NCBI GenBank assembly: GCA_022695795.1
Contig: MU404093.1
Coordinates: forward strand, 1-64,000
Direction of reading: 5' to 3'
From: Biscogniauxia marginata
Taxonomy: Eukaryota; Ascomycota; Sordariomycetes; Xylariales; Xylariaceae
Length of the DNA: 64,000 nt
The notes under the pieces are model-generated. The model worked only from the letters and a program-made list of their open reading frames with translations, did not search any database and was not told the DNA's origin. Shown piece after piece: positions 1 to 13,200 of the stretch (its first letter is position 1; each line of letters starts with the position of its first letter). A program made the position numbers and the translations under genes.

Positions 1-128
1 GGGTTTTTTTTTTTTTTTTTTTTTTTTTTTTCTTTAGCTTCGTCAGTCTTTTTTTTTATTTTTTAAAACCCCCCCCCCCCCCCCCCCCCCCTTTTTTTAT
101 TTATTTATTTATTTTTATTTATTTACGC
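1..128. repeat. Low-complexity homopolymer tract at the window edge
   Basis: A long T run is followed by a run of about 25 C and then a TTTA-rich stretch. Such runs are typical of intergenic or intronic low complexity, or of a contig end where homopolymer length is unreliable. No coding signal is visible. Confidence 0.8.
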
Positions 129-262
129 ATGCCCCCATTTTCCTACGTAGGATCGCCACTGGGCAAACTATGTACGACCGTTCTTCTTCCTTTATTTTAT
201 TTGTTATTTTTTTTAAACTTTAATTATTTCCATCGACTGACTGACCTATTCCCGAACACAAG

Positions 263-414
263 GCCATTTCACCCTCTCCGTCGTCCCGATGCTGATCTTC
301 GGCCCCATGAGCCTGGCCGTCTTCCTATACGCGTCGCTAGTCGGCTTTCTGAGCCGGATGGTCGAGCGGGGCCGGTGGGGACTACGGCCGGTGGCCGAAC
401 CCCGGGATAGGTAA
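263..414 (+). CDS. Last exon of a membrane protein gene cut by the window edge (partial)
   Basis: An AG acceptor at 261-262 is followed by an open frame of about 50 codons ending in TAA at 412-414. The frame is GC-rich, unlike its AT-rich surroundings. It encodes a hydrophobic stretch (LSVVPMLIFGPMSLAVFLYA) followed by a basic tail (ERGRWGLRPVAEPRDR), the look of a final membrane segment with a short cytosolic C-terminus. No ATG or earlier exon can be joined across the homopolymer-rich DNA upstream, so the rest of the gene probably lies outside the window. The family is not recognised. A spurious open stretch remains possible, but base composition and the clean acceptor favour a real exon. 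Confidence 0.4.
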
Positions 415-3400
415 TATTGACGGCCTGGCTGCCAAGAACTAGACACAAGAGAAGTCGACATCACAAAAGTGAGTTCGATTTGACGCTTAACGCTGTTAAG
501 AAGGTTATCTTGATGTCGAAACACGCTAGGCCCGGCCCGTCGACTTTGATTTAGTCTCTCATTTCGGGATAGGGGGGTAGGTAGCTAGGCAATGGAATAT
601 TACTAGGGACGAAGGTAGTTTATACGAAAGGAATATCTGGACCACACTGCTTCATTCGAATCAACACCTTGTTTCTCCTCAATATGTACTAGCATTAACT
701 ATATAGATCTCTTTTCACTGTCGGGCGAGGAAGCAAAACTAGGTTACTTCGCTCTCTGTTCTAATCAATTTCTTTTTCCGCCTCGTCCACTTACCATATG
801 CCTCAAATGTCGCCTTCCTCGCTGACCTCCACAATATAACCCCCCGTTTTATATATCTATATGGTGTGACATAAGCTCGACTTTTCCATCGTTACAAGCC
901 ACGGGCACTGGGTATATGTCCCACGTACTTGGGAATGCGTGACTTATCACATCTGCGTGAAACTCCGGGGGGCCCGTGCCAAGGGATCCGCCCATGTGGA
1001 ATGACTACACCGAAGCCTTTTTAGGACATAACCAGTATCTCATCATCACGAAAAGGGAAGAGAGAGAGCGAAAGATCGAGGAAAGATCACCGAGCACCCA
1101 TGTGCGCGCTTCTCTTTTATTTTCTAGATGATTCTCCACCCTTGCTTCTCTGACCCGTTTCGGCTCAAGATGCTCTCCTTATTCATCTCCATGACGTGTC
1201 GATCTTACGATGAGCTAATGTAACCACGGAACCGGCGGTACACGTGAGCGGGATCTCTAGGATATCGCGGCATTTGTACGGAATACTCCGGATGGAATAT
1301 TGTATCAACTATATGGGGAAGCATGGGGGCCTGTCTGCCGGGGAGATGAGAGAGATGTGGATAGGATTGATATATCCCGGGTCGCTTCAGGAAGAAAGGG
1401 GGATATGGGAGGAAGTGCAGTTCTGCAATTCCATTAGGATGGACCCTAAGTAGTTTTGTAGGTATTATCTTTAATCGACGTTATTTCTAATATGAGGTAT
1501 ACTAGATAGTTCAAAAACCTTTAATTAATAGACTAGCACCGGAATCTTAATACGTAAAGAATGGGTATAGGAAATATCTTAAGAATAGTATACTATAATA
1601 CCATCTCCCGAATGAGAAAGAGAAATAAAAAATGCCATATAGGGGACCCTGTAACTTAACAGACGCGCCCACATACCGACCGCACGTGTCGCCATTAACC
1701 CTAATAAGTAAATATCGTCGTCGTTATCGGGAGTATAAATACATAATTCCCGACGAGTCGGGTGGGGGCACGGGAGTCTTGGCGTGCCTATAGATAATTA
1801 AACTACCTACCTACACTAGTGTCGATATTCTCGGTAACTTGTAGACTATGGTTAATCAAGTTTAAGGGTCTAGCTAGCTCTTCCCCCTTATGTTTCTCGT
1901 ATCGGCTAAGTTTCACCTAATAATCCCTCGTTCTCTTTCAATGACAAGTTTACACATTTCAAAGTTGTCCCTTGATCCGTTTTGCCCCTCTGAGGAGGGG
2001 GGGGGTAATTGAAGATAAGAAAGCATGAGAGTTCCGAGTTCGTTACCTAGTAGGTACCTAACCTAAGGGTGGAGTGGGGGGTCATATAGCTTAGTAGCTG
2101 CATGTAAGCTGTGTAATAAGCAACGAGCCGGTAATCCGACTTAAGCTAGATAGGTACATACCTACATACATGCATACATACGGATTATAGACCTACATAG
2201 TTGCACTAGGTATTATGTAGGAAATCAAACTGTTCATCACAGCTCTTTCTGCATGCCCCCTACATCTGCACTGCCGGGACATCAGACCATTGTTCCACAG
2301 CAGCGGGTTTCTCCAATCCCCGGTCAAAGTTTCAAGTTTACGAAGAGGATTAGTTAATTGTTCGCCTGGGTCTTGCTTTATAATCCTCTGCAATGTAATG
2401 ATACTCTTTTTATTTTCTCATGTGTCTTCGCAGCGATCTATAGAGAAAGAGAAAACGAAGAAAAATTTATTATGTACTAGCTTAGCTCTTCGGTGTTTTA
2501 TATTAATAACCAAGAAAGTTGTGTATAGGCATGTATAGTACCATACTTGACCATAGACTACCTAAACGCGATCATGCAAATTCCCTGATATTTTACATAT
2601 CTAGATAGAGATCAGATATAGTACAGCTGAGTCTTGGTGGTACATAGCGTACCAAGATATACCATGTTTTGAATCACGCGACATCCCAATTATCGTGGTA
2701 ACCCCCACAGACACGTCTAGGGTGCATGGCGATGTATTGCGAGGTATTCCGTATGTATGTTACACACTGCGGGAATATATTAATCGGGTACATGTAATGT
2801 ATACGCCATCTCTAATCCGTGCCGATCTAACCGTCGGTCGCATAAACCGCGAGTACCGGTGAGTAACAACCCCCTACCCCTTCTTCCTCCCCACGGGTGA
2901 CGTCGCACCACCAAGGGATCGATTTGACGTGGTATCCATTGTATGCTCCAGTCATTAATAAGGTTCCAACTGTTGTAACACGGAAGACAGAAGGGGTTGT
3001 ATAGTAACACAGAGCCGCATGTTTGGAATGTGTGGACGTATATAGTAAGCATCTTTTTTTAAACTACATACATACCAATAAGAATACCTATACAACTGAA
3101 TATTTAGGTGCCAACCTATAAAGTACTATTAAAAGAAATAGAAAAGAACAACTCCTTAAAGTAATATATAAAAGGACTTGTAAAGGTTAACTTAACTATA
3201 TAGTACGCAAGACGAAAGGTTTCGTACTTTACAAAGAATAAACACTAACCAACTACATCCCAAGCTGTATATATGTACCAACTTCTTGGTTTAGCTCTAA
3301 ACAGGTATTTAATAATTCAACACTATATATTGATATGAGCTGATCGAGAGACAACGGCCATACTCCCTTTGTCCCCCTTCCTATGAGCGCGACTTCCATC

Positions 3401-3755
3401 CAGCTTCTTCGTACACACCTAAATAACATACACATGTACCTACCACATGCACACAGATAAAACAGAAGGAAAACCCAAAAGTAACCAACCCCCCCCCCCT
3501 AAACACCATTATATCCAACCCCCTGCATAAACTCCCATCCGCTATGCCCCAAGGCAGAGTGCCCTGTGCCGGGACAGGGAAAAAACAACAACAAATAGTA
3601 ATAAATCGCTAATAAAACATAATTGTTTTCTGCTGTTAACAAACCGCTAAAAACTGGCAGCGAGTAATGTCAATGATGATGACGATGATGACGTTATATA
3701 TATAAACCCCGTATAAAATCGTACTTAGATCTCGTATAATATCGTATTATATAAA
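415..3755. other. Intergenic region without recognisable genes
   Basis: About 3.3 kb with only short, compositionally random open frames in both directions. It holds TAGGTA/TACATA-type microsatellite patches near 2040-2060 and 2150-2181, a G run near 1993, and AT-rich DNA near 1480-1620 and 3100-3260. No tRNA, repeat family or conserved protein is recognised. Confidence 0.6.
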
Positions 3756-5678
3756 TCATCTCAGGATGCCCTTCCCGCCGCGCTCCCAGTTCTTAGGTAT
3801 GATCTCGAGCGCGGCCTCCCAGCGGGCGCGCGTCGCGTCGGCGAGCGCCGTGTCGCCCGCCTCGCGGTACCACTTCTGCAGGAGCTCGAGGTCGCCGAGC
3901 AGGTAGCCCATGTCGGGGTCCCACCGGCCCTCCATGAGGCGCACGGCGCGCTCGAGGTAGTGCGTCGACATGAGGTGGCTGGGGCTTGCGGCCGGGTCGT
4001 CTTCGGGGTCGGGGGCTGCGACATCGTCGTCATTGGAGCTGTGGGGGGAGGTTGTGGCGGTTGAAGACGGAGAAGGAGACGGGGGGTGGAAGTCGGCGCG
4101 GTAGTAGTGCGCCTTGGCTGTGAGCGCGATGTACACGAAGAAGTCGACGTTATACGCAAAGCCCTTGGTGTTCTCGAGCACCGCCTCGGCGAGCCGTAGC
4201 ACCTCGGGCCCGCGCCAGTTGCTCTGCTGGCCCGTGATCAGCAGCTCGCTGGCTTGGTAAACGGTGGCCTCTTCGGGCCCGCGGGGCTTCGAGCCACGCG
4301 TCAGCCGGCTGAAGTCGCAGCGGCTCTGCAGCCGGCGGTACGGCTCGGGGCGGTACTGGTGCGCGCGGGGGATGAAGATCAGGGGGTACAGGCGCGCGAC
4401 CGTGTCCTCGGGCAGGCCCGTGTTCTGCTCATCGACCAGCAGCAGCTTCTCAGTGCACTCAAAGATCAGGTCCCAGTACTCCTCGTACTCGTGCGTGCTG
4501 AGGAACTTGAAGACGCCTTGGAAGAGGCGCGCGAGCGGGCCGTCGACCTTGATGGTTGCCGAGTACGCCGCCAGGTACCGCCACACTTCCTTGACGATGC
4601 CGCGGTTGTAGGCGTCGAGGTGGAAGATGAGTAGATGCAGCAGACCGTAGATCGAGGGCCGCTGAACCATGAGGTGCAGCGACTTAAACCCCTGCTCGCA
4701 CATGGCGCCGCCGCGCTCGTAGTGGCCGACGTGGAACAGCCAGTCGGCATTGGTCAGGTCGGTGATGGCGCAGCGCAGTTCGTCGCCGCGGTAGACGGCG
4801 GCAGAGGTGACGAGCGGAAAGTCGGGGGGGCAGTACGGGTTCCAGGCGAGATCGCGGGCGCACTGCAGCACAAGCTCTTGCAGCGAGAGCGCGCCGCCCG
4901 TCGGGATCAGTATCGGCGTCTCGGGCGGCGGCGTGACGCAGCGCAGGTGCTCGGGCAGCCTTTCGGCAATGCCCGGCTCCGCCAGGTCGTACTGCGAGAT
5001 GCCCTTACGCTTGAGGTACGCATCAATGGCGACCTCGCGCCCATTGCGCTGGAACGTGGTTCGTTTGCCGAGCGCGTTGCGCTGGCGCTGCACCTGCAGC
5101 ATCGTGATGACCTCCTTCTTGCTGTTGTTCTTGCTGAACCCCCATTTGTCGAACCGTGATTTGTACATCCTCACACTACGTAACCAGAGACATGGCCGAC
5201 CGTGTTAGAACGATCAACATATCCTACATACTTGAAGTGCGGGGGTAGGAAAACTGGGGGAATTTAACATCGTGACTTACGTTGCTCTGAACCCCCGCTG
5301 GCGCATTATCGTCATGACCTCCTTCAGCGGCCGGTTCTCGTCCAGGTACAGCTGGCGAATCTCCTCCTTGTGGGATTCCCAGACTTGAGAGGAATGCTGC
5401 TGAGACCGGTAGGCCTCGCCGGTCTGCGAGGAGAAGACCGACTGCATCTGATTAGGCGTCGGCTTGACGGGTTCGAGCTCATGGCTTCGGACTATGGCGG
5501 GCTCGCTAGGAGGAGGCGGAGGCGACGAGTGCTCCGGTGGTGAGAGCGAGGACCGTGTTGACGCGGGCGAGATGGGCGTCTGCTGGGGCCGGTGCGCAAT
5601 GATCATGGTTGGGCTCACTGCTACCGGTAGCGACGGTGGCGAGATATAGCTATTGGGGATGAAAGTGAAGTCGTTCAT
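3756..5678 (-). CDS. Clr5-domain protein
   Basis: Two exons, 5678-5281 and 5169-3756, joined over a 111-nt intron (donor GTAAGT, acceptor AG at 5171-5170), give 603 residues. The join rebuilds one Clr5 domain at about residues 96-147: exon 1 supplies the WESHKEEIRQLY...RQRGF half and exon 2 the YKSRFDKWGFSKN half. Clr5 is a short N-terminal motif of many filamentous-fungal proteins, named after a fission yeast silencing factor, and is presumed nuclear or DNA-associated. The first 95 residues are rich in Pro and Ser and probably disordered. The long C-terminal part is helical-looking, with an acidic Ser/Pro/Thr insert around DDDVAAPDPEDDP. It is strongly GC-rich, unlike its flanks. The ATG at 5678 is the first in frame. 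The domain call is firm; the cellular role is unknown. Confidence 0.85.
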
Positions 5679-7404
5679 TGTGATTATCTAATCCGAGCTT
5701 CCAAGCCCGTTCAATGGGGAGAGATAGGTGTACCTTTCACGGTGGGCTGAATAGCGCTAGATTAGATAGTTGGCGGTTGATATTGCGACGGATCAATCAA
5801 TCCTCAATGTGCTAAGGGCTATCGCATAGCTACCGTAGGTAAGGGGCTGGAAGCGCACGTGTAATAAGAGAGAAAGAGGAGGAGAAGGATTCGAGCTAGA
5901 AAGGAAAAGAAGGCAAAAAAAAAGAAACTGGATGGAATATTTAGCGACGCCCAGAAGGGGTGGGCAATGGCGGCGGCTGACAATCGTCGCGGTACATATA
6001 AGCGAGTAAGAATGAAGCGAAGAAAGTAGACGATGTGACGTTGAGGGAGACTCGAGACTAGAATTACAACGCGCCCAATTATTACTCTAAGCAGATAACT
6101 ACCTTACTTAAACCTGCCTTATAACCGGTCTTTCCAGTCTATCGATCGCAGTAGCCGTAGGTAGTAAGTAGCAAGAGGGTGGGGGGCCCCGCTTCGGCTT
6201 ATACACAAGACTGCAGGTGCATACCTGGTGCACCACCTCCCTACATACACATGCATACTCCATACATACTCCGTACATACTCCGTACATACATTTATCAG
6301 ATATCCACACGTTCATCATATCATTGCTTATGTAGGTACACAAGGTTAGGTATACAAGGTAGTGTTCCGTTTCTCACACGCAGCTTAATAAATGGGCCTG
6401 GGAGACGGGGTCCGACGGCTCTGAGATGACGTGATACAATCCGTATGGCGAATGGGAATAGCTTCAACCATCCGAACCCCCCCTAACCTACCGACACTAG
6501 GTCAGGGCCTTTCAGAGATAAATTCTTCAGCGTCGGAAAGTAACCGGTTTATTAGAAACCGGGCCGCCGGCCATTGCTTGTGCTCTGCGTACAGTACACT
6601 ACATACAATATGGGAATATGTAGGCCTTGGCTAGCTAGGTAGTCGCTCTACTCTCTGAGAATGCCGTGCAGGGCTGCAAGGGGGTGTCGGGACCGCCCAC
6701 CGCCCCCTTCCACCCCCTGACTATCTCGATCCTCGCTCATCTGCGACTATACATACCCATATGTACCTCAGTCCTTGGTTTGCAGGTCCTACTGCAGTAG
6801 TGCACGCGCCCCCTTTCTTGGCGTAATGTACAAAAGTCCCTGGCTGCCGTATTAGGATAAATCTTCCTTAGTCATCCATCAGCACGGCCGAGACATGACC
6901 ATCTCGGCCTCGATATTTCTAGAATACCCCCTTCTCCGTCCTCACTCCTTCCCCCCGTCCACCCCACCTGTAAGAGGAGGGGGGGGCATGGGGGGAATAT
7001 CTTCCCTGTCTGCCACGAGGATAATACACTAGGTACCTACATATAATCTGTGATTGCCAAGTATAAGTTCTATAGGAAACGTCGTACGCAAGTAAGCTTC
7101 TGGACGTCTTGTCTGATTTGTCCGGCCGGACACGTGCATAATGAGAGCCGGCTTCCGTTGGCCGCACTGCAGGCAAATTCATCATGCAGGGCCTCGGAAT
7201 AATTTATAAGCCGTAAGCCTCGTATGTGCCCGTATATTTCGCGTGTATGGGCACGTAGGAAGAATGCAGATAGCTAATCTGTACGGCGTGTCTGAAACAT
7301 GCGTACGATGTGACATGAATACATGTTTCTTGGTAGTATTGCTAGGCATCTTGCTAGAAATGGGCCGTCTTAGGTTTAGGTACAATGTCCTAACCTAGGT
7401 TGGT
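5679..7404. other. Intergenic region between the Clr5 gene and clpP
   Basis: About 1.7 kb. The part next to the Clr5 start (5680-5900) presumably holds its promoter. Near 6252-6291 there is a short tandem of an 11-bp unit (TACATACTCCG). At 6544-6562 there is a perfect 7-bp stem with a 5-nt loop. Open frames here are short and look random. Confidence 0.5.
6252..6291. repeat. Short tandem repeat, 11-bp unit
   Basis: Two exact copies of TACATACTCCG are preceded by a one-mismatch copy and followed by a partial copy. It is a minisatellite-like intergenic tandem with no evident function. Confidence 0.6.
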
Positions 7405-8341
7405 CTATCGGCCGGTGCTTGATCCATCATCCTTCGTAGCCTTCTTTTCGTCTCGGCGGGTCAAAATTTCGTCTACGATACCCACATCCTTCGCCTCTTG
7501 GGCCGTCAAGTACTTGTCCCGCTCCATCATCTCCTCGACGTCCTTGAGATTATACTTCTCGTGCCCAATGGCCGCATTGAGATGCTTCCTGTAGATCTCG
7601 TTGACTTGTTCACGCGTGCGTTGAATCTGGTTCGCATAGATCAGAATATCAGATGCCGGGCCTTGCGTTCCGCCTAGAGGTTGGTGTATCATGATACTGC
7701 TATGTGGCAGGGCAAAACGCTTCCCTTTCTCGCCACCGGTGAGCAGCAGCGAACCCATAGATGCAGCCTGGCCTAGACACACTGTCGACACGGGCGACCG
7801 GATGTAGGTCATGGTGTCGTAAATGGAGAGCCCGGCCGTGACGCTACCGCCGGGAGAGTCGATGTACATGGTGATGGGTTTGTCGGGGTTGTCCGACTCG
7901 AGCCAAAGGAGCTGGGCAACGATCGAAGCGGAAACGGTGTCGTCGATGGCTCCATTTAGACATATTATGCGTTCCTAGCAGTCAATGGATGTCAGCCCGA
8001 GAGATGGCCGTAGAAGAGAGTGAGAACGGAGCTTGACATACTTGTAATAGCTTGGAGAAGATATCATCTGGGCGGACGCGGTCAGTAATGTTGACTCAAA
8101 AGCTCGGCCAGCGCACTAAGTTACGAACAGGTCCTCCAGCCACCGGACTATTCCATTAGCCTTGGTCCAATTCGAGGGTTCGCGACATAATAGCCGGACT
8201 TACGGTTACTTCTGTGATATAGGGCAAGGGGATGGCTCCGCGGGGGGCTTGGGGTGGGTTGAATGGGAATTGGGAGAAGCACCGAGCTTGCCTCGTCGGC
8301 AGCGTTCGTAATACCCGCCATAGCGGCTGCCGGCAGTTCAT
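7405..8341 (-). CDS. clpP: Mitochondrial ATP-dependent Clp protease proteolytic subunit (ClpP)
   Basis: Four exons: 8341-8204, 8147-8129, 8067-8042 and 7974-7405, giving 250 residues. ClpP is the serine peptidase that forms a double heptamer and degrades unfolded matrix proteins fed to it by ClpX. The N-terminus (MNCRQPLWRVLRTLPTRQAR) is Arg-rich and free of acidic residues, as in a matrix-targeting sequence, and 8341 is the first in-frame ATG. The active-site motifs are present: Ser133 in GQAASMGS and His158 in MIHQP; the YIDSPGG strand is intact. Exons 2 and 3 are only 19 and 26 nt, yet are needed to give GGWRTYDIFSKLLQ before ERIICLNG. Introns are 56, 61 and 67 nt; the second uses a weak donor, GTTCGT, but has a good TACTGAC branch site. 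The gene is divergent from the one starting at 8794. Confidence 0.93.
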
Positions 8342-8793
8342 CGCGCGTGTAAGTTCGATCAATTGAAGGAAATTTGAGAAGAGAAGTCAAGGTGGAGCAG
8401 CTGTCTGTGGTTCGGCGACGAAGGGAGAGTTCCGTGCTGATGATTTAGTCAAATATGTACCTACCTACCTACAGATTTGGTAGTGGCGCTATGTATTATT
8501 ATCTTATCAGCTAAGGTTAGAAGTTGGAATGGAAGCTATGACCTCCCGTCGGCGTTGAGCTTATCTCTGTTCTGTCTTCCGGCAGCGGGCCGACAGTAGC
8601 TTCGGCGGGGAAAAAAAAAGAAAAATGGACTCTACCTTAAGTAGGTAGGTTCCATTAACTAACAGATTAGCTCCAAACGCTTTTTATTCTTCAAGCCAAC
8701 CTATGCAGCTTTTTCTAACGTCGTTTGTAACTTTTATTTTTATTTTCATGAAAAATTGGTAGCCATTCTTTGCCCCGGGGACTATATGTGGTT
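8342..8793. promoter_or_regulatory. Divergent promoter region between clpP and a probable mitochondrial gene
   Basis: About 450 bp separate the two divergent start codons, so both promoters must lie here. The stretch contains TACCTA and TAGGTA microsatellite patches (8457-8472, 8640-8652). Both products look mitochondrial, so co-regulation is possible but is only an inference. No known factor site was identified. Confidence 0.5.
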
Positions 8794-10032
8794 ATGAGAC
8801 TATGCACTGCACTGCGACCTTGCAGTGCGGGAAACGCCAGTTACCAATGCGCTCAACGATACACCAGTCGCCAATACGCTACAAATGACGATGGCAGCGC
8901 AGTTCAGGATGAGGGCGAAATCCTCAAAATCGACCAGGACAAAAAGACGATAGAGACGGCCGTGGGAGAGCTGCCGCTGTCACCCATCATGGATCCTTCC
9001 TACTGGGAAGCCACCCGGCGGCACCAGACTCCCAAGGCGAAACCAGGGAGGCCACAGAACTCGGTAGAGCGACAGCTTCAGGCCAACGCATTCGGTAGGC
9101 ATTGTTGGCCGTGAACATCTGCCCTCCACAATACTGATATTTATATAGCAAAGGCCCTTGCGACACCTCTCCGACATTGTGCAGCGACCCGAATTCGACT
9201 CCCAAACTTCTTCCTGCAAGACTTCAGCCTCATGTCCCACCCCGAGACCGGCCGGCCTTGGTGGGTACCGCGTAGCTTGGCACTGAAGAAGCCACCTGCT
9301 GCTGCTGCTGCTGAAGAAGCCGACACGAGTGGTATAGAGCAGGATCTAGAAGAAACAGAATTGTCGCAAACAGAAGATGCTACTGAAGGGCTGCGGGCTG
9401 AAGACGCCACGGCAGCGACTTCGTCCGATGACGGGTATGGGAAACCATACGGCCCGTCTGCGTACGTCCTTGCAAGGCAGGACCTAATATCTTCCTTCGT
9501 AGTCAAGAAATCCGGCTATGAGAATCAAGCAAAGAAGCTCTTCGGTGGGTCCAGCTCCCGGTATAAACCATTGGCAGCCAAAGCTGTCTGGCGTGAAGAT
9601 ATGGACGTGTTCATCTTGAGCTTGATGCGGCAGGATATTATCGACGACCTTGTCTACTTCTCTAAGTACTGCACCGAAAAGGACCGATACTATATTACCA
9701 AGTGCTACGGCTGGGACGATATAAAACACAAGCACAGGGGAGCCCTGATGTGGTTTGGTGAGCCTGGCCAAGCTACGAAGCTTGATAGCGCCGGGGTGCA
9801 GCCAGGCCCCTTTGCGACATTCGATGTCACAGATGAGATATCTACCATTAGTTTAGTCGTGCACAATATGCCTATGCTCCTAGGCGCAGAAGCAGCTGAG
9901 AAGGTCAAGGAAGATGCTGCGGTGTTGAGAGATGGTGACATATTTATGCTAGCAGGGCGACGAACGACAGACCTACGGCTGAAGCTCTGGAGGCTCCAAG
10001 GATATTTATTTAGTCGCAAGGACACTTCTTAG
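8794..10032 (+). CDS. Conserved fungal protein, probably mitochondrial, function unknown
   Basis: Exons 8794-9094 and 9149-10032 flank a 54-nt intron (donor GTAGGC, branch TACTGAT, acceptor TAG), giving 394 residues. The N-terminus (MRLCTALRPCSAGNASYQCA, then RYTSRQYATNDD) is basic and hydroxyl-rich, as in a mitochondrial presequence. The join restores ANAFAKALATPLRHC, followed by a well-structured LPNFFLQDFSLMSHPETGRPWWVPRSL block. An acidic low-complexity linker (AAAAAEEADTSGIEQ region) precedes a second folded part rich in Trp and Tyr. I have the impression of a conserved ascomycete family but cannot name it; a mitoribosome-associated or respiratory role is only a guess. The start is the first ATG in frame. 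It is divergent from clpP, and the NLR-like gene follows on the same strand after 224 bp. Confidence 0.75.
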
Positions 10033-10256
10033 CTTGGCAGGCAGACATGTTCTCGCCAAACAGGTCTCACCAAGGTTACAATTTCTCGATATTTCAGCTG
10101 AGATGTGTATTCTACATTGATTCGTTGCGGTCTCCCATTGGCTTATTACCGATACCCCAACCGCCACAACCACGTCCCGTATCTAAATATAAGTTGAGGG
10201 AGCCTAATCTTTGCTAAAAAAATCTTCCTCCTTTCTAATACCACCATAAAATCGCG

Positions 10257-13200
10257 ATGGACCCCTTTGCCGTTGTCTCATTCTGCTGCAACGTGCTTGA
10301 CCTAGCTGATCGGTCGGTTAAAATTTTCAAGATCTGCCAGCACATCTATAACTCTCCAGATGGCCAAGATCATGGAAGCCCGTATGACACCATCCTACAC
10401 GCTGAAGAACTTATTGCTGAATGGGGAGACAGCAACAGAAATCTTGTACAGGAAGGTAAAAATGGCCATGATGATACCATCATCAAGGTACTGGAAGACA
10501 TGGACAAGGCTCGCAAGGAGCTCCAGCGGATCCTCGACATATGCAAAGCTAGAAAGACACAAAACGTTCTAGCCACCACCGTTGCTGCCGTGAAATATTG
10601 GAAGAGCCGATATGACATAAACAGACTCGGCAAGCAGTTAGATGGTTGTCGCCAGCAACTAGACTCGCTCCTAACCATCAGAATTTCCCAGCAAGTGGCA
10701 AGGATTATTGATATGCTCGACAATTTCGGCAGTGCCCTAAATGACATACGGGATTCTCTCAAGATTAAGTCCCGCACCAAAGACGTGAAAGGAGTCCGGG
10801 ACGCCTCCGCCAAGGCCAAACAGCTCATGATTATGCGACAGGTACTCCAGGCACTGGGATCCCCAGGTGAAAGGTACGACATGGTGCGAGAGGCCACTGA
10901 AGATACCTTTGAATGGCTGTTTCAAGAACCCGATTCGTCCTCGAGAGACGATAATGCTGCCAGCGATGACCGCATTCTTCGCGAAAGTTTCCGTGAAACT
11001 CGATCGTCTCGACTTGAAGCTAGTGAAAGCTTCAGAACATGGCTGCTTCATGGCACGGGAATGTTCCATATTTCGGGTAAGCCCGGGTCTGGCAAGTCGG
11101 TTCTGATGAAATTCATCATGGAACATAAGAAAACTCGAGACCTTCTCCTCAAATGGGCAGAGGGCAAACAACTCGTGTACTCGAAATTCTTCTTTTGGAA
11201 ACCTGGGAACTGGCGTCAAAATACTCTACGAGGCCTGGTACGTGGCCTTTTGTACGACGTGCTCGACAACCAACCAAACTTGGTACATGACCTATTTCCA
11301 CAGTGGTCAGCGGTGAACCTCGAATATGGAAGCACGCCCGCATATATTCCACCTATGAAGATATCTGACAAGGACTGTTCGACTGCCTTTCAACGACTGC
11401 TTGATGCCAAGAAGGCAGTGGAAGATACCCAGATTTGCTTCTTCATCGATGGTTTAGACGAGTTTGAGGACGACCATAGGTACACGCACAACGACTTGGT
11501 ACAGAAGCTCCGTCAATGGTCCGATAGATCGGATGGCAGAGTCAAACTATGTGTTTCCAGCAGAGAGCTCCCAGCATTCGAAAATATCTCTCCGAACAAC
11601 AAAATTCGTCTGCAAGACCTTACGAAATCCGATATTTGCAAATATGTACTAGGTACTTTGCGGAATAACCCGGCATACTGTGAGATGCATGAAACAGATC
11701 CTTCAGGATGTGCCTACCTAGTTCGCTATGTCGTTAGTGAGTCTCATGGAGTCTTTCTCTGGGCCTCCTTGGTTGTTCAGTCTATTTCGCGCGGCTTCGA
11801 CAATGGGCACAGTCTCGCCGGATTGAAAACCCGGGTCCAAGAGATGCCGCAAGAATTAGAGGAACTGTTCGATAAAATTTGGGCCTCCATCGATAAGTGC
11901 GACCTTTGGGGGGTAACTCTGGTACTTGCCATCGCCATTCGGCAGTATGATGTCTTCCTTGACGATACACTAGTACGTGATAAACCAAATTCCTGGTTCA
12001 TGGCTCGGTTGCGTCGGCATAGAGGATTCACATTAAATGATATGGCTCTACTCATATTAGCCCTGGATACGTCTGAACCTACCGTCAAGGCACTTATAAG
12101 TTCAGGTGCTAAGAATCTTTGCCAGGACCATCCTAAAACTATCTCTCGGATAAATGGACGATGGAATGGACTTCTCCAGGTCAATAAGGGCGACGACACA
12201 TCTAGAATAGTGGTGTTAAGTCATCGGTCCATCATTGAATTCATGAGAGCCCGGCTGCCAAGAATCGCACAGGATCTGGAAATAACGAACAATGACGTTG
12301 AAACGACCATGTGTTGGATGTTTGCTGAACGAATTAAGCAACTTGTCCCGACTAGCTCGTTCTCATCATTCCAAGAGAAGACAGAACAGCGTCTGGATTT
12401 GATCGTTGAATTGAGTGTTCTTCTAAGTCAACTGACAGTTACAAACGGGTGTTTGTCAGATGATACGTTGACGCTACTGGATGACATCGACCAAATCTTT
12501 GAAGATCGACCTGTCGCTTCCCGCGAGTTACAGCCCGGACTTACTCCTGTGCATTTCACTGATATAGTTAATAGCTTTCCTTATGTACAGCGAGAGGGCG
12601 AATTGCCCATTTGGTCTGTTCTAGCCTACGCTTGCTACTTTGGCCTCAGCCAGTTCGTTTCCTGGAAGCTCGCCCATCCTTCCTTCCCTAAGGATGGTCG
12701 CTACTCGAGCTTCTTTCTGTACTTCGGATGTTGGGGAGCATCACATGGCCGAACGGTAATGCCAGAGATTTTCGGGATACTTTTCGACCATGGTATCGAT
12801 CCTAATTGTCGCCGGTTGTTCGGTGACACTTACTTCCTTGAGTATGATCTCACTCGAGTAGGTGAAGATGTAGAAATCACTTGGTTTGATAAATTATGGA
12901 TTGCTCTGCTGCTGAGACCAGGAACGCTCCTTCCTTGGTCGGCGCTCGAGATATGGCTTCAATACGGCGCGAAGTCGGCTGCTCTGTATTCATTCAAGCA
13001 TCGCCGACTGCTTGAAGAATCGGAAATAGAAATTGATGGGACCCCAATCTCACGTAGAGTAAATATTCGTAATGGGGTAGTTCTACAAGTCGGATCCAAA
13101 CTAATTATAGTCCCGGACTACCCGCCGGAAAGTTATCGGTTGCCCGCTGATTGCGAAGAAGTGACATTCGAAGACTTGGTCAAGATTCGCAACCCTCCGA

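Noticed and set aside
4254..5208. Several plus-strand frames of 94-174 codons
   Set aside because: Antisense shadows of the GC-rich Clr5-domain gene. The minus-strand product has the domain and a valid intron join.
6544..6562. Perfect 7-bp hairpin (CCGGTTT stem)
   Set aside because: A single short hairpin in intergenic DNA with no T run or gene end beside it; chance is likely.
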